NCBI GenBank assembly: GCA_964409635.1
Contig: CAYPEL010000107.1
Span: forward strand, 1 to 9,856
From: CAYPEL01 sp964409635
Lineage (GTDB): Bacteria; Pseudomonadota; Gammaproteobacteria; DSM-19610
Reading direction: 5' to 3'
DNA length: 9,856 bases
Part shown: one piece after another, positions 1 to 5,589 of the stretch
Numbering within the stretch: position 1 is the stretch's first letter
Layout: every line of letters starts with the position of its first letter
Position numbers and translations under genes: made by a program
The notes under the pieces: model-generated
Databases searched by the model: none
What the model was told of the DNA's origin: nothing
Seen by the model: the letters and a program-made list of their open reading frames with translations, nothing else

Positions 1-155
1 TCATCGCCGTGGTCATCAACAACCTGGAGAAATCCAGACAAGAAGAACTGGAAACCTTGCGTCAGCCTGTTTCGCGGGACGAACTTCTCAAGGAACTGGC
101 GGTTACCCAACAGGCAATAGCCAGCTTGCGATCGCGCATCGGACGTCTGGAATAG
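1..155 (+). CDS. C-terminal end of a voltage-gated (Na+-type) ion channel, partial
   Basis: This is the 3' end of a gene whose start lies before the window. Reading from base 3, 50 codons run to TAG at 153-155. The visible protein begins IAVVINNLEKSRQEELETL, the usual end of the pore-lining S6 helix of single-domain bacterial voltage-gated channels ('...NLFIAVVINNLE'). It is followed by a charged segment, and the last ~25 residues (about ELLKELAVTQQAIASLRSR) have heptad-like spacing of L/I/V/A residues. Bacterial sodium channels such as NaChBac are tetramers with a C-terminal cytoplasmic coiled coil that helps assembly, which fits this tail. The voltage sensor and selectivity filter are outside the window, so ion selectivity cannot be judged. 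The family call rests on about 15 diagnostic residues plus the coiled coil; another ion transporter of the same superfamily is possible. Confidence 0.6.
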   Translation, partial: IAVVINNLEKSRQEELETLRQPVSRDELLKELAVTQQAIASLRSRIGRLE

Positions 156-172
156 TCCCTGCTTAAACCAAA

Positions 173-197
173 GCCTGAACAGAAGCGGCTGTCAGGC
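173..197 (-). terminator. Hairpin between convergent genes, likely terminator
   Basis: GCCTG-a-ACAG (173-182) can pair with CTGTCAGGC (189-197), giving a 9-bp stem with one bulged A and the 6-nt loop AAGCGG. It lies 18 bp after the ion-channel stop and 67 bp beyond the cardiolipin synthase stop, where a terminator for two convergent genes is expected. Read on the minus strand the stem is followed by TTTGGTTT, a weak U-tract, so it best fits the cardiolipin synthase transcript. On the plus strand it is followed by CCCCAAAAAGG, which is not a normal intrinsic terminator tail. Confidence 0.45.
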
Positions 198-263
198 CCC
201 CAAAAAGGTTGCCTGCGCGGTAAAAATCGTCTTGTGCGAACAGACTAATCATCGGTCACTGGT

Positions 264-1736
264 CTATAACAGCGGTGCCAGTACCCTGCCCATGCCTTCC
301 GCGAAGCGTTGGTGCAGGGAAATACCCTGTCGGTTGACTACTGTCACTTCTTTCGCCTGGGCGCAATGCGAGAGGAAGTCCCGTTCCAGTTCACCGGCAA
401 CTTGTCCGCCATAGCAAAAAAGGTTGGTCTCGAAGTTAAGACGGAAACTGCGCTGGTCCATATTGGCTGAACCCAGGCTCGAAAAAATGCCGTCGATAGT
501 GACGGTTTTGACGTGGGGCATCGTGTCCTGAACCTCGAACACCCTTACCCCGGCAACCAGCAGTTGATCCAGGAAAGAGCGCCCGGCGTAGAGCACCAGC
601 GGGTGGTCGGAACGTCCCGGCAGCGACAGCCGCACATCCACGCCTCTCAACGCAGCCGTTTGCAGGGCCATAACAATAGGCGGATCGGGAACAAAATAGG
701 GAGTTTCGACCCAGACTCGTTCCCGCGCCAGATTTATGGCGGCGAACAGCAGCGTGTGAATGGTACGCCAGCGTTCGTCCGCGGGGCCGCTGGAAAGTAG
801 TTGAGCCCAGACCTCCCCGGCAATTTTAATCTGAGGAAAGTAAGGCGCGCTGACCAGATCGTCGCCGGTGGCGTGATACCAGTCCTGGCAGAATACCTCC
901 TGCAGTGAATGCACGATCGGACCCAGAATGCGCGCATGCAGATCTCGCCAGGGCTCTCCCAGCCCGGCATAATCGTCACCGATATTCATGCCACCGGTAA
1001 AGCCGGTATCACCGTCCACGACCACGATCTTGCGGTGGTTGCGATTATTCAGCGCCAGCTGACGGCTCAGGGGATTGAGCGGAAGAAAGCGCTTGACAAG
1101 GCCACCCGCGTCCATCAGGGTCTGGAAGAACCTCTGCCGGGCTCTTCGCGATCCGACGTCGTCCAGCAGCAATCGCACCTCGACACCGCGACCGCAGGCC
1201 CGTGTCAATGCATCGCGCAAACGCTCGCCGGTACGATCTGTCTCCCAGATATAGTAGATCAGGTGTACGTGGTGAGATGCGTTGTCGATGGCATCTTCGA
1301 TGGCATCGAAAGCCGACGGTCCCTGCCGATACAGCGTCACCTGATTGCCGGGCTGCGGTCCGGTTTCATCCAGTTTTTCGGCAAGTTTAAGCAGCGATGG
1401 TGGTAACTCCGATGCGAGCCGCTTCGGTGGTAATTGCAACTGCAAAATTTGCAACGCCGGGGCAAGCTGCGCCTCGGCCCGGCGCCGATTGCGCCGCCGC
1501 AGGCGCAGCCTGGTAGTGCCAAACAACCAGAAAGATAGCAAACCAAGAAACGGGATCAGCACAATGACCAGAATCCATGCCAGGGTTGCGCCCGACTCTC
1601 TGCGCTGTAAAATGACGATCGGAATCAGGATGACAATGATGATCAGATCAAGTAACAGCCATCCCGCGTTAATCCAGCTCATCCCGACCCACCGGGGTGA
1701 AACAGCAGGGTAAGGCTGACCCATGTCTGCGTCCAT
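264..1736 (-). CDS. cls: Cardiolipin synthase (phospholipase D superfamily)
   Basis: Bacterial cardiolipin synthases of this type condense two phosphatidylglycerol molecules into cardiolipin and glycerol at the inner membrane. Two transmembrane helices lie at about residues 23-43 and 50-73, followed by the basic stretch RLRLRRRNRRR. Two phospholipase D catalytic motifs (HxKxxxxD) are intact: H234, K236, D241, followed by GFTGGMNIGDDY, and H408, K410, D415, followed by the family signature GSANMDQRSFRLNFE. The length (490 aa, or 472 from Met19) matches the ~480-aa family. The start is uncertain. ATG codons occur at 1736, 1724 and 1682, and none has a good Shine-Dalgarno site. The one at 1682 (MSWINAGWLLLD) puts the first helix at the N-terminus as in relatives, with a weak GGTGGG upstream, and may be the true start. 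It is transcribed convergently with the ion-channel gene and divergently from the CPA2 antiporter. Function call is secure; substrate preference is inferred from the family. Confidence 0.95.
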   Translation of the reverse strand: MDADMGQPYPAVSPRWVGMSWINAGWLLLDLIIIVILIPIVILQRRESGATLAWILVIVLIPFLGLLSFWLFGTTRLRLRRRNRRRAEAQLAPALQILQLQLPPKRLASELPPSLLKLAEKLDETGPQPGNQVTLYRQGPSAFDAIEDAIDNASHHVHLIYYIWETDRTGERLRDALTRACGRGVEVRLLLDDVGSRRARQRFFQTLMDAGGLVKRFLPLNPLSRQLALNNRNHRKIVVVDGDTGFTGGMNIGDDYAGLGEPWRDLHARILGPIVHSLQEVFCQDWYHATGDDLVSAPYFPQIKIAGEVWAQLLSSGPADERWRTIHTLLFAAINLARERVWVETPYFVPDPPIVMALQTAALRGVDVRLSLPGRSDHPLVLYAGRSFLDQLLVAGVRVFEVQDTMPHVKTVTIDGIFSSLGSANMDQRSFRLNFETNLFCYGGQVAGELERDFLSHCAQAKEVTVVNRQGISLHQRFAEGMGRVLAPLL

Positions 1737-1875
1737 TGCCGTTTGCCGTGATTGGCGCCGCTTCGGCCGGGATCACGTTGATTAGCCCGGGATAATGATC
1801 GTCTGGCTTGCCTGATGGTCATGCCCGGGTACGCAAAAATGGCTTTCGCCATTGTCTTTACTCATGCCGTTTGCC
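1737..1875. repeat. 11-bp direct repeat upstream of cls
   Basis: TGCCGTTTGCC occurs at 1737-1747 and again at 1865-1875, 128 bp apart, in the upstream region of the cardiolipin synthase gene. The segment between also holds two CCCGGG palindromes (about 1785 and 1823) that could pair with each other. No gene is apparent here. It may be nothing more than leader sequence of the cls transcript. Confidence 0.3.
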
Positions 1876-1895
1876 TCGTTCGGTGACAGTGAAAC

Positions 1896-1940
1896 TTCAA
1901 TGTTAATTATTCTTTTCCACTTTATAATAGATTATACATA
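1896..1940. promoter_or_regulatory. AT-rich segment, candidate divergent promoter region
   Basis: This is the most AT-rich part of the 490-bp gap between the divergent cls and CPA2 antiporter genes. On the plus strand TATAAT stands at 1923-1928. On the minus strand the same region reads GTATAATC just upstream of a second TATAA-like block. No convincing -35 hexamer lies at the right distance on either strand, so this is a candidate by composition and position only. Confidence 0.3.
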
Positions 1941-1970
1941 CGGTAGAAAACAATAATTGACCTATCCCAA

Positions 1971-2200
1971 ACATTTCATGAACCTGCTCGCGCCCTTGCT
2001 TGACCTTTGTTTCCTCAGCAAATTTTCCTCAGTCGGCCGGATCCATTGGTCCGACACTTGTTCGGAAAACCTCCTGAGAAAACAAAGTCCTGCGCAATCA
2101 TCGCGGCAGTTCATGAAATGTCCGGGCTATAAAGATCAGGCTATTGCTCACCATTCTAATCGCGCGGTTGTTGCATCTTGCTGCAAGCTTGGTTCATGAA
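1971..2200. promoter_or_regulatory. Three TTCATGAA palindromes, possible operators
   Basis: ACATTTCATGAAC (1971-1983) and GTTCATGAAATGT (2109-2121) form a perfect 13-bp inverted repeat 125 bp apart. Each has the 8-bp palindrome TTCATGAA at its core. A third core, within GTTCATGAA, sits at 2192-2200, just before the start codon of the CPA2 antiporter gene. The core centres are 135 and 83 bp apart. The second copy lies immediately upstream of a TATAAA at 2128-2133. Repeated palindromes around a presumptive promoter suggest binding sites for a dimeric regulator, but I do not recognise the site and the role is inference. The rest of the gap from 1737 to 2222 shows no convincing gene. Confidence 0.4.
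2128..2133 (+). promoter_or_regulatory. Possible -10 element for the CPA2 antiporter gene
   Basis: TATAAA at 2128-2133 lies about 90 bp before the antiporter start and matches the sigma-70 -10 consensus at five of six positions. No good -35 hexamer precedes it. The GTTCATGAAATGT palindrome arm (2109-2121) lies just upstream, in the spacer a -35/-10 pair would use. Weak call. Confidence 0.25.
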
Positions 2201-2222
2201 TAGCGCTGAGGAACTAAATACC

Positions 2223-3824
2223 ATGGATTTTGAATGGGTTGCCATAGCACTGGGTGACGTTACCTGGATCTCGCTGGCTTTTTGCCTGGGCTTCCTGGTA
2301 AGACTGATCAATCTGCCGCCGCTGGTTGGTTTTCTGGCAGCCGGTTTCCTGCTCAACTACCTGGGTTTCACCAGCGGAGAGTCGTTACAGAAGCTAGCGG
2401 ATCTTGGCATTACCATACTGTTGTTCACCGTTGGCCTGAAGCTGAATCTGAAGATGTTGACAAGGCCACAGGTTTGGGCGGTGAGTCTACTGCATGTCTC
2501 AATAATAATCGCCCTGTTTGGAACCGCAATCTTTGCGCTGACCGTGACAAATTTTCCAATCTTCTCCGGGCTGGACCTCAAGTTTTCGCTATTGATTGCC
2601 TTTGCATTAAGCTTTTCCAGTACTGTTTTTGTGGTCAAGTCCCTGGAAGATAATGGCGAGATGAATTCCCTGCATGGGCGGATCGCCATCGGCATTCTGG
2701 TTATGCAGGATATCGCCGCGGTAATTTTTATTGCGGCATCCACGGCTAAGCTGCCGTCAGCCTGGGCGCTGTTGCTGTTTCTACTGATTCCGCTACGCCC
2801 GATGTTTCACCTGCTGTTACAAAAATGCGGCCATGGTGAGCTGTTGGTGCTGTATGGCCTGGTCCTCGCATTGGGTGGAGCCGAGCTATTCGAAATGGCC
2901 GGCGTGAAGGACGACCTGGGCGCACTCATTCTGGGCGTTTTGATATCAACTCATGCAAAATCATCCGAGATGGCCGAATCGATGCTGGGATTCAAGGACC
3001 TGTTTCTGGTTGGCTTCTTCCTCACCATCGGCATGACAGGTCAGCTCTCGATAGAGGCATTGGTCATCGGATTCCTGCTGGTGCCCTTTGTATTTGTGAA
3101 ATCCGCGTTTATTTTTGCCTTGATGACTCGTTTTAAGCTGCGCGCACGGACCTCCCTGTTAGCGACTCTGAACCTGACCAACTACAGTGAATTTGGTCTG
3201 ATTGTCGCGGCGATTGGCGTAGCCAATGGCTGGATAGCCGGTGATTGGCTGGTGGCTATCGCCATTGCACTTTCGGTCTCTTTTATTGTTGCCTCGTGGG
3301 CAATTACCCGGGATGACAAAATCTACAACAGACACCGGAAATTTTTGTCCGGTTTTCAACGTAAAGAGAGGCTTGCGGATGACAAAATGCTGAATACTCT
3401 CGGAGCAACCATCGCTATCTTCGGGATGGGCAGAGTTGGCTGCGGCGCCTATGACAAGATGCGCGCATTCCATGGCGAAACGGTTATCGGTATCGACTTT
3501 GATGCCGAGTTGATCAAACAACATCAGTTAAAGGGTCGCAACGTGTTGCAAGGTGATCCGAGCGATGCGGACTTCTGGGATAAAATAGAGCAAAACCACA
3601 ACATCAAACTGGTTATGCTGGCGTTGCCAAATCTCCAGGCAAATCTGGATGCTCTGGCGGAACTTCAGGATATATCCTTCCCGGGGCGTATTGCTGCAAT
3701 CGCCAGGTTTCCGGATGAACTGCCTAGATTACGGCAATCTGGGGCTACCGCTGTTTTCAATATCTACACTGAAGCGGGCGCAGGTTTTGCCGATCATGTT
3801 GAAGCTCAAATCCATGCCTCGTGA
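2223..3824 (+). CDS. CPA2-family cation:proton antiporter with C-terminal TrkA-N domain
   Basis: This is a 533-aa inner-membrane protein of the monovalent cation:proton antiporter-2 type (KefB/KefC/YbaL-like), expected to exchange K+ or Na+ for protons. The membrane domain spans about residues 12-360 with roughly a dozen hydrophobic segments. Family marks are ITILLFTVGLKLN (63-75), MQDIAAVIFIAA (161-172, the QD pair typical of Kef proteins), DDLGALILGVLIS (230-242) and NYSEFGLIVAA (320-330, equivalent to the 'GEF' helix). The soluble part is a Rossmann-type TrkA-N/RCK domain. It has GMGRVG at 401-406 and Asp425 at the end of the second strand (VIGIDFD), which usually selects an NAD(H)-type ligand. 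No TrkA-C domain follows. ATG 2223 is chosen because GAGGAA (2208-2213) lies 9 nt upstream; in-frame ATG 2196 and TTG 2178 lack this. It stands alone between cls (divergent) and the Mrp leader region. The transported ion cannot be read from the sequence. Confidence 0.9.
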   Translation: MDFEWVAIALGDVTWISLAFCLGFLVRLINLPPLVGFLAAGFLLNYLGFTSGESLQKLADLGITILLFTVGLKLNLKMLTRPQVWAVSLLHVSIIIALFGTAIFALTVTNFPIFSGLDLKFSLLIAFALSFSSTVFVVKSLEDNGEMNSLHGRIAIGILVMQDIAAVIFIAASTAKLPSAWALLLFLLIPLRPMFHLLLQKCGHGELLVLYGLVLALGGAELFEMAGVKDDLGALILGVLISTHAKSSEMAESMLGFKDLFLVGFFLTIGMTGQLSIEALVIGFLLVPFVFVKSAFIFALMTRFKLRARTSLLATLNLTNYSEFGLIVAAIGVANGWIAGDWLVAIAIALSVSFIVASWAITRDDKIYNRHRKFLSGFQRKERLADDKMLNTLGATIAIFGMGRVGCGAYDKMRAFHGETVIGIDFDAELIKQHQLKGRNVLQGDPSDADFWDKIEQNHNIKLVMLALPNLQANLDALAELQDISFPGRIAAIARFPDELPRLRQSGATAVFNIYTEAGAGFADHVEAQIHAS

Positions 3825-3837
3825 ATGGGAAAACTAA

Positions 3838-3875
3838 GAATTCGCCGATCCGAGGCAGGAATTAATTCAGAATTC
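3838..3875. repeat. Clustered GAATTC/GAATTAATTC palindromes after the antiporter gene
   Basis: AGAATTCG occurs at 3837-3844 and 3869-3876, with the 10-bp palindrome GAATTAATTC (3859-3868) between them. The cluster lies 13-50 bp after the CPA2 antiporter stop. No hairpin followed by a T-run is visible, so it is not a clear intrinsic terminator. Function unknown. Confidence 0.25.
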
Positions 3876-3921
3876 GACCCTCTACCCCCCCATATATTGT
3901 CGCCGGGTTAATAGTGAGTAA

Positions 3922-3961
3922 ACCGCAATACTCTGGCATACTGCGGTACAGGAGCTATTTT
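3922..3961 (+). promoter_or_regulatory. Inverted repeat overlapping a possible promoter for the Mrp operon
   Basis: ACCGCA (3922-3927) and TGCGGT (3942-3947) form a perfect 6-bp inverted repeat, with a further TA/TA match one base inside each arm and CTCTGGCA at the centre. The centre contains CTGGCA (3933-3938, four of six matches to TTGACA). Exactly 17 bp downstream is TATTTT (3956-3961, four of six matches to TATAAT). A transcript would start near 3968, just before the GGAGGT ribosome site at 3978. If the promoter is real, the repeat would be an operator over the -35 box. Alternatively the repeat is an RNA hairpin in a longer leader. Both elements are weak matches. Confidence 0.3.
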
Positions 3962-3991
3962 TTGGGGAAGAAAAACCGGAGGTATTAAACG

Positions 3992-4042
3992 GTGAAAAAC
4001 ATTGCGCACCCGTTCGAGAGACTCGTACCCTGGAGATGTTGA
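3992..4042 (+). CDS. Short leader ORF (16 codons) or displaced start of the next gene
   Basis: GGAGGT (3978-3983) is the best Shine-Dalgarno sequence in the region. It lies 8 nt before GTG at 3992, which opens MKNIAHPFERLVPWRC and stops at TGA 4040-4042. The stop falls inside the overlap with the next ORF, whose candidate ATGs are at 4036 and 4045 in a different frame. The peptide starts MKN and is rich in basic residues, like the n-region of a signal peptide, and the next ORF supplies a hydrophobic stretch. Two readings are possible. It may be a translated leader peptide coupled to the next gene, or a frameshift near 4036-4044 may have split one gene whose real start is this GTG. Sequence alone does not decide. 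Confidence 0.3.
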   Translation: MKNIAHPFERLVPWRC

Positions 4043-4044
4043 CG

Positions 4045-4494
4045 ATGTTTCCCCGAATTCCATCTCTGCTGAGCCTGGTTGCAATGCCTGTTCCCGTTCA
4101 ACCTGCCGCAGCCCAAGCGGTGCTGACGGCACCGGAGCTGGCGTCACAGGGCAAGGTGCTTTCAAATGTTAGCGACAGTGCCGAGGCTCAGTACAGCATC
4201 CGTTATATTCAAGGGGTCATCGACGGCGCGGTGGCGATCGACGCGCGAGTCATGATTAATCTGGAATCCAGGCATGCGAACGAAACCTTCAGTGAACTTT
4301 TCGTTAGCCTGCGATCGCCAAATCGCAAGATCTATGGAAGAGCAGATCGCTATGCCGATTTTAATACGCGTCCCCCATTTGAGTCTGACGGTCGATATCT
4401 TAAGGCGGTTTGCTTCCCGCTGCCAAGAAGCGGTAGCAAAGAACGGTCTTATCGGGCTGCTCCGTGTGTCTCGTGTCAATTTCGTCAGGCATGA
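4045..4494 (+). CDS. Small exported protein, Rap1a/Tai-like N-terminal half
   Basis: 149 aa from ATG 4045, which has GGAG (4032-4035) 9 nt upstream; ATG 4036 is directly abutted by that site and so is less likely. Residues 7-25 (SLLSLVAMPVPV ... AAAQA) look like a signal peptide with cleavage after AQA, so export to the periplasm is likely. The segment ASQGKVLSNVSDSAEAQYS followed by YIQGVIDGAVAIDARVM (about 33-70) recalls the 'C-x-GYI-x-G-x-x-DG' core of Rap1a/Tai-type periplasmic proteins. The usual cysteine before the YI motif is absent. After about residue 106 (RYADF) the sequence no longer resembles the family, and Cys141 and Cys144 are late. The alternative frame there contains RVPHLSLTVDILRRF, so a frameshift is possible. 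Against this, the stop overlaps the mnhE start as ATGA, as if the frame is maintained. I do not know its function; a link to the Mrp operon is inferred from the overlap only. Confidence 0.5.
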   Translation: MFPRIPSLLSLVAMPVPVQPAAAQAVLTAPELASQGKVLSNVSDSAEAQYSIRYIQGVIDGAVAIDARVMINLESRHANETFSELFVSLRSPNRKIYGRADRYADFNTRPPFESDGRYLKAVCFPLPRSGSKERSYRAAPCVSCQFRQA

Positions 4495-4973
4495 ACCGGC
4501 GCTGGCTGCGCTTTAGCGCACTACTGCTCCTGCTGGTAACTGCGTGGCTGCTGTGGTCCGGGCATTATACCCCTTTATTATTGGGTCTCGGCGCCTTGTC
4601 CTGCATACTGAGTTTGTATCTGGCACATCGGATTGGTTTTTTTGATGAGATGTTTTCGTTGCAGGTGATACCTCGTCTGCCCCGTTACTGGGGTTGGTTA
4701 TTGCTGGAAATTGTCAGATCCAGTTTCGAAGTCGCGCGTATCATACTTCACCCAAAACCACCCATCAGTCCCACCGTGGTTGAATTCGAGGCGGCACCGC
4801 GTGATCCGGTGGGCCAGGCAATTCTGGGTAACGCCATCACGCTTACGCCGGGCACCTTGACGCTGGACGTTCACAACGGGCGAATAAGCGTTCATTGTTT
4901 GACGCGAGCAGGAGCCGACGCACTGCTTTGTGGCGAATTTAATCGCCGCGCCGCGAAACTGACGGAGAAATAG
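4491..4973 (+). CDS. mnhE: Na+/H+ antiporter subunit E (MrpE/MnhE)
   Basis: 160 aa, the normal length for MrpE. This inner-membrane subunit belongs to the Mrp complex, which uses the proton gradient to expel Na+ (or K+). Two N-terminal hydrophobic helices (about 7-23 and 28-46) are followed by WLLLEIVRSSFEVARIIL (69-86) and the family hallmark NAITLTPGTLTLDV (114-127) in a soluble C-terminal domain. ATG 4491 is chosen because it starts MNRRWLRFSALLLLL as in relatives and overlaps the preceding stop as ATGA. The upstream ribosome site is weak (CAGG), so translation probably depends on coupling to the upstream ORF. Homologous to MbhA of archaeal membrane-bound hydrogenases. First Mrp gene of the operon. 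Confidence 0.93.
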   Translation: MNRRWLRFSALLLLLVTAWLLWSGHYTPLLLGLGALSCILSLYLAHRIGFFDEMFSLQVIPRLPRYWGWLLLEIVRSSFEVARIILHPKPPISPTVVEFEAAPRDPVGQAILGNAITLTPGTLTLDVHNGRISVHCLTRAGADALLCGEFNRRAAKLTEK

Positions 4974-4975
4974 GC

Positions 4976-5257
4976 GTGTACACTATTGTCTCGATCGCAA
5001 TTCTGATCACAATGGCGCTGGCCCTCATTCGCGCGGTGCTTGGACCCAGCGTGTATGACCGTGTACTCGCTGTCAATATGTTCGGCACCAAGACCACGCT
5101 ATTGTTGTCGGTCATTGCATTCCTGTATGGCCGTCCGGATTTCCTGGATCTGGCACTTACCTATGCCCTGATCAATTTTATCGGGGTGTTGGCGGTACTT
5201 GAGTTTTTTCAGAGCCGCTCATTCAGGCGCGAGGGCAATCGAGTGGACGGGGATTGA
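4976..5257 (+). CDS. mnhF: Na+/H+ antiporter subunit F (MrpF/MnhF)
   Basis: 93 aa, the usual size of this three-helix membrane subunit. The family signature GPSVYDRVLAVNMFGT (23-38) is present, followed by RPDFLDLALTYALINFIGVL (53-72) in the last helix. Start is GTG 4976, 2 bp after the mnhE stop, with GGAG (4963-4966) 9 nt upstream inside the end of mnhE. MrpF (MbhB in hydrogenases) is a small accessory subunit needed for antiport. The C-terminus (RSFRREGNRVDGD) is charged and cytoplasmic or loose. Confidence 0.93.
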   Translation: MYTIVSIAILITMALALIRAVLGPSVYDRVLAVNMFGTKTTLLLSVIAFLYGRPDFLDLALTYALINFIGVLAVLEFFQSRSFRREGNRVDGD

Positions 5258-5261
5258 CACT

Positions 5262-5585
5262 ATGGGCATTGCGATCGATGTGCTGAGCTGGATTTTACTT
5301 GCCCTGGGAGGTGGTTTCGTTTTCGTGGGCGGGCTGGGAGCGCTGCGGCTGCCAAATTTTTACACCCGAATGCACGCGGCGAGTCTCACCGACAGCCTGG
5401 CTTCAATACTCATTCTCGGCGGCGTCATGCTCCAGGCCGGATGGTCCCTGGCCGCCATCAAACTGCTTGCGATTCTCGCGTTTCTTCTTCTGACGGGTCC
5501 GACCGCCTCGTATGCGCTGGCTAACTCTGCGCTACTTTCCGGCTTAAGTCTCGGAGACACTCCGGCTGACAGCACGGAGAATTGA
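5262..5585 (+). CDS. mnhG: Na+/H+ antiporter subunit G (MrpG/MnhG)
   Basis: 107 aa with three membrane helices. Family signature: GALRLPNFYTRMHAASLTDS (26-45), the 'RLPDxYTRMHAAT' motif, then LLLTGPTASYALANSA (75-90). ATG 5262 is preferred over an in-frame start further upstream. It follows the mnhF stop by 4 bp, has GGGGA (5249-5253) 8 nt upstream, and gives the usual N-terminus. The longer reading would add residues translated from the overlapping mnhF frame. It corresponds to MbhC in hydrogenase complexes. The acidic tail (DTPADSTEN) is not conserved in the family as far as I know. Confidence 0.93.
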   Translation: MGIAIDVLSWILLALGGGFVFVGGLGALRLPNFYTRMHAASLTDSLASILILGGVMLQAGWSLAAIKLLAILAFLLLTGPTASYALANSALLSGLSLGDTPADSTEN

Positions 5586-5589
5586 TACC

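Noticed and set aside
909..1406. 165-codon plus-strand open frame opposite cardiolipin synthase
   Set aside because: Antisense shadow of a gene with intact HKD motifs; no ribosome site and no family features.
2032..2055. GTCGG/CCGAC hairpin and nearby TTTCCTCAG direct repeat (2010-2018, 2024-2032)
   Set aside because: The 5-bp stem with a long loop and the 9-bp repeat are within what chance gives in a 490-bp non-coding gap; no T-run follows, so no terminator is called.
1957..2199. 80-codon open frame in the gap before the CPA2 antiporter
   Set aside because: It starts with TTG, has no ribosome site, has no recognisable domain, has an unusual Cys/Ser/His-rich composition, and overlaps the repeated palindromes. 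Chance ORF is more likely.
4274..4516. 80-codon open frame overlapping the exported protein and the start of mnhE
   Set aside because: Not listed as its own gene: its N-terminal part is a shadow of the exported protein's frame and it runs past the mnhE start. Only its middle is of interest, as a possible frameshifted continuation, reported as a finding.
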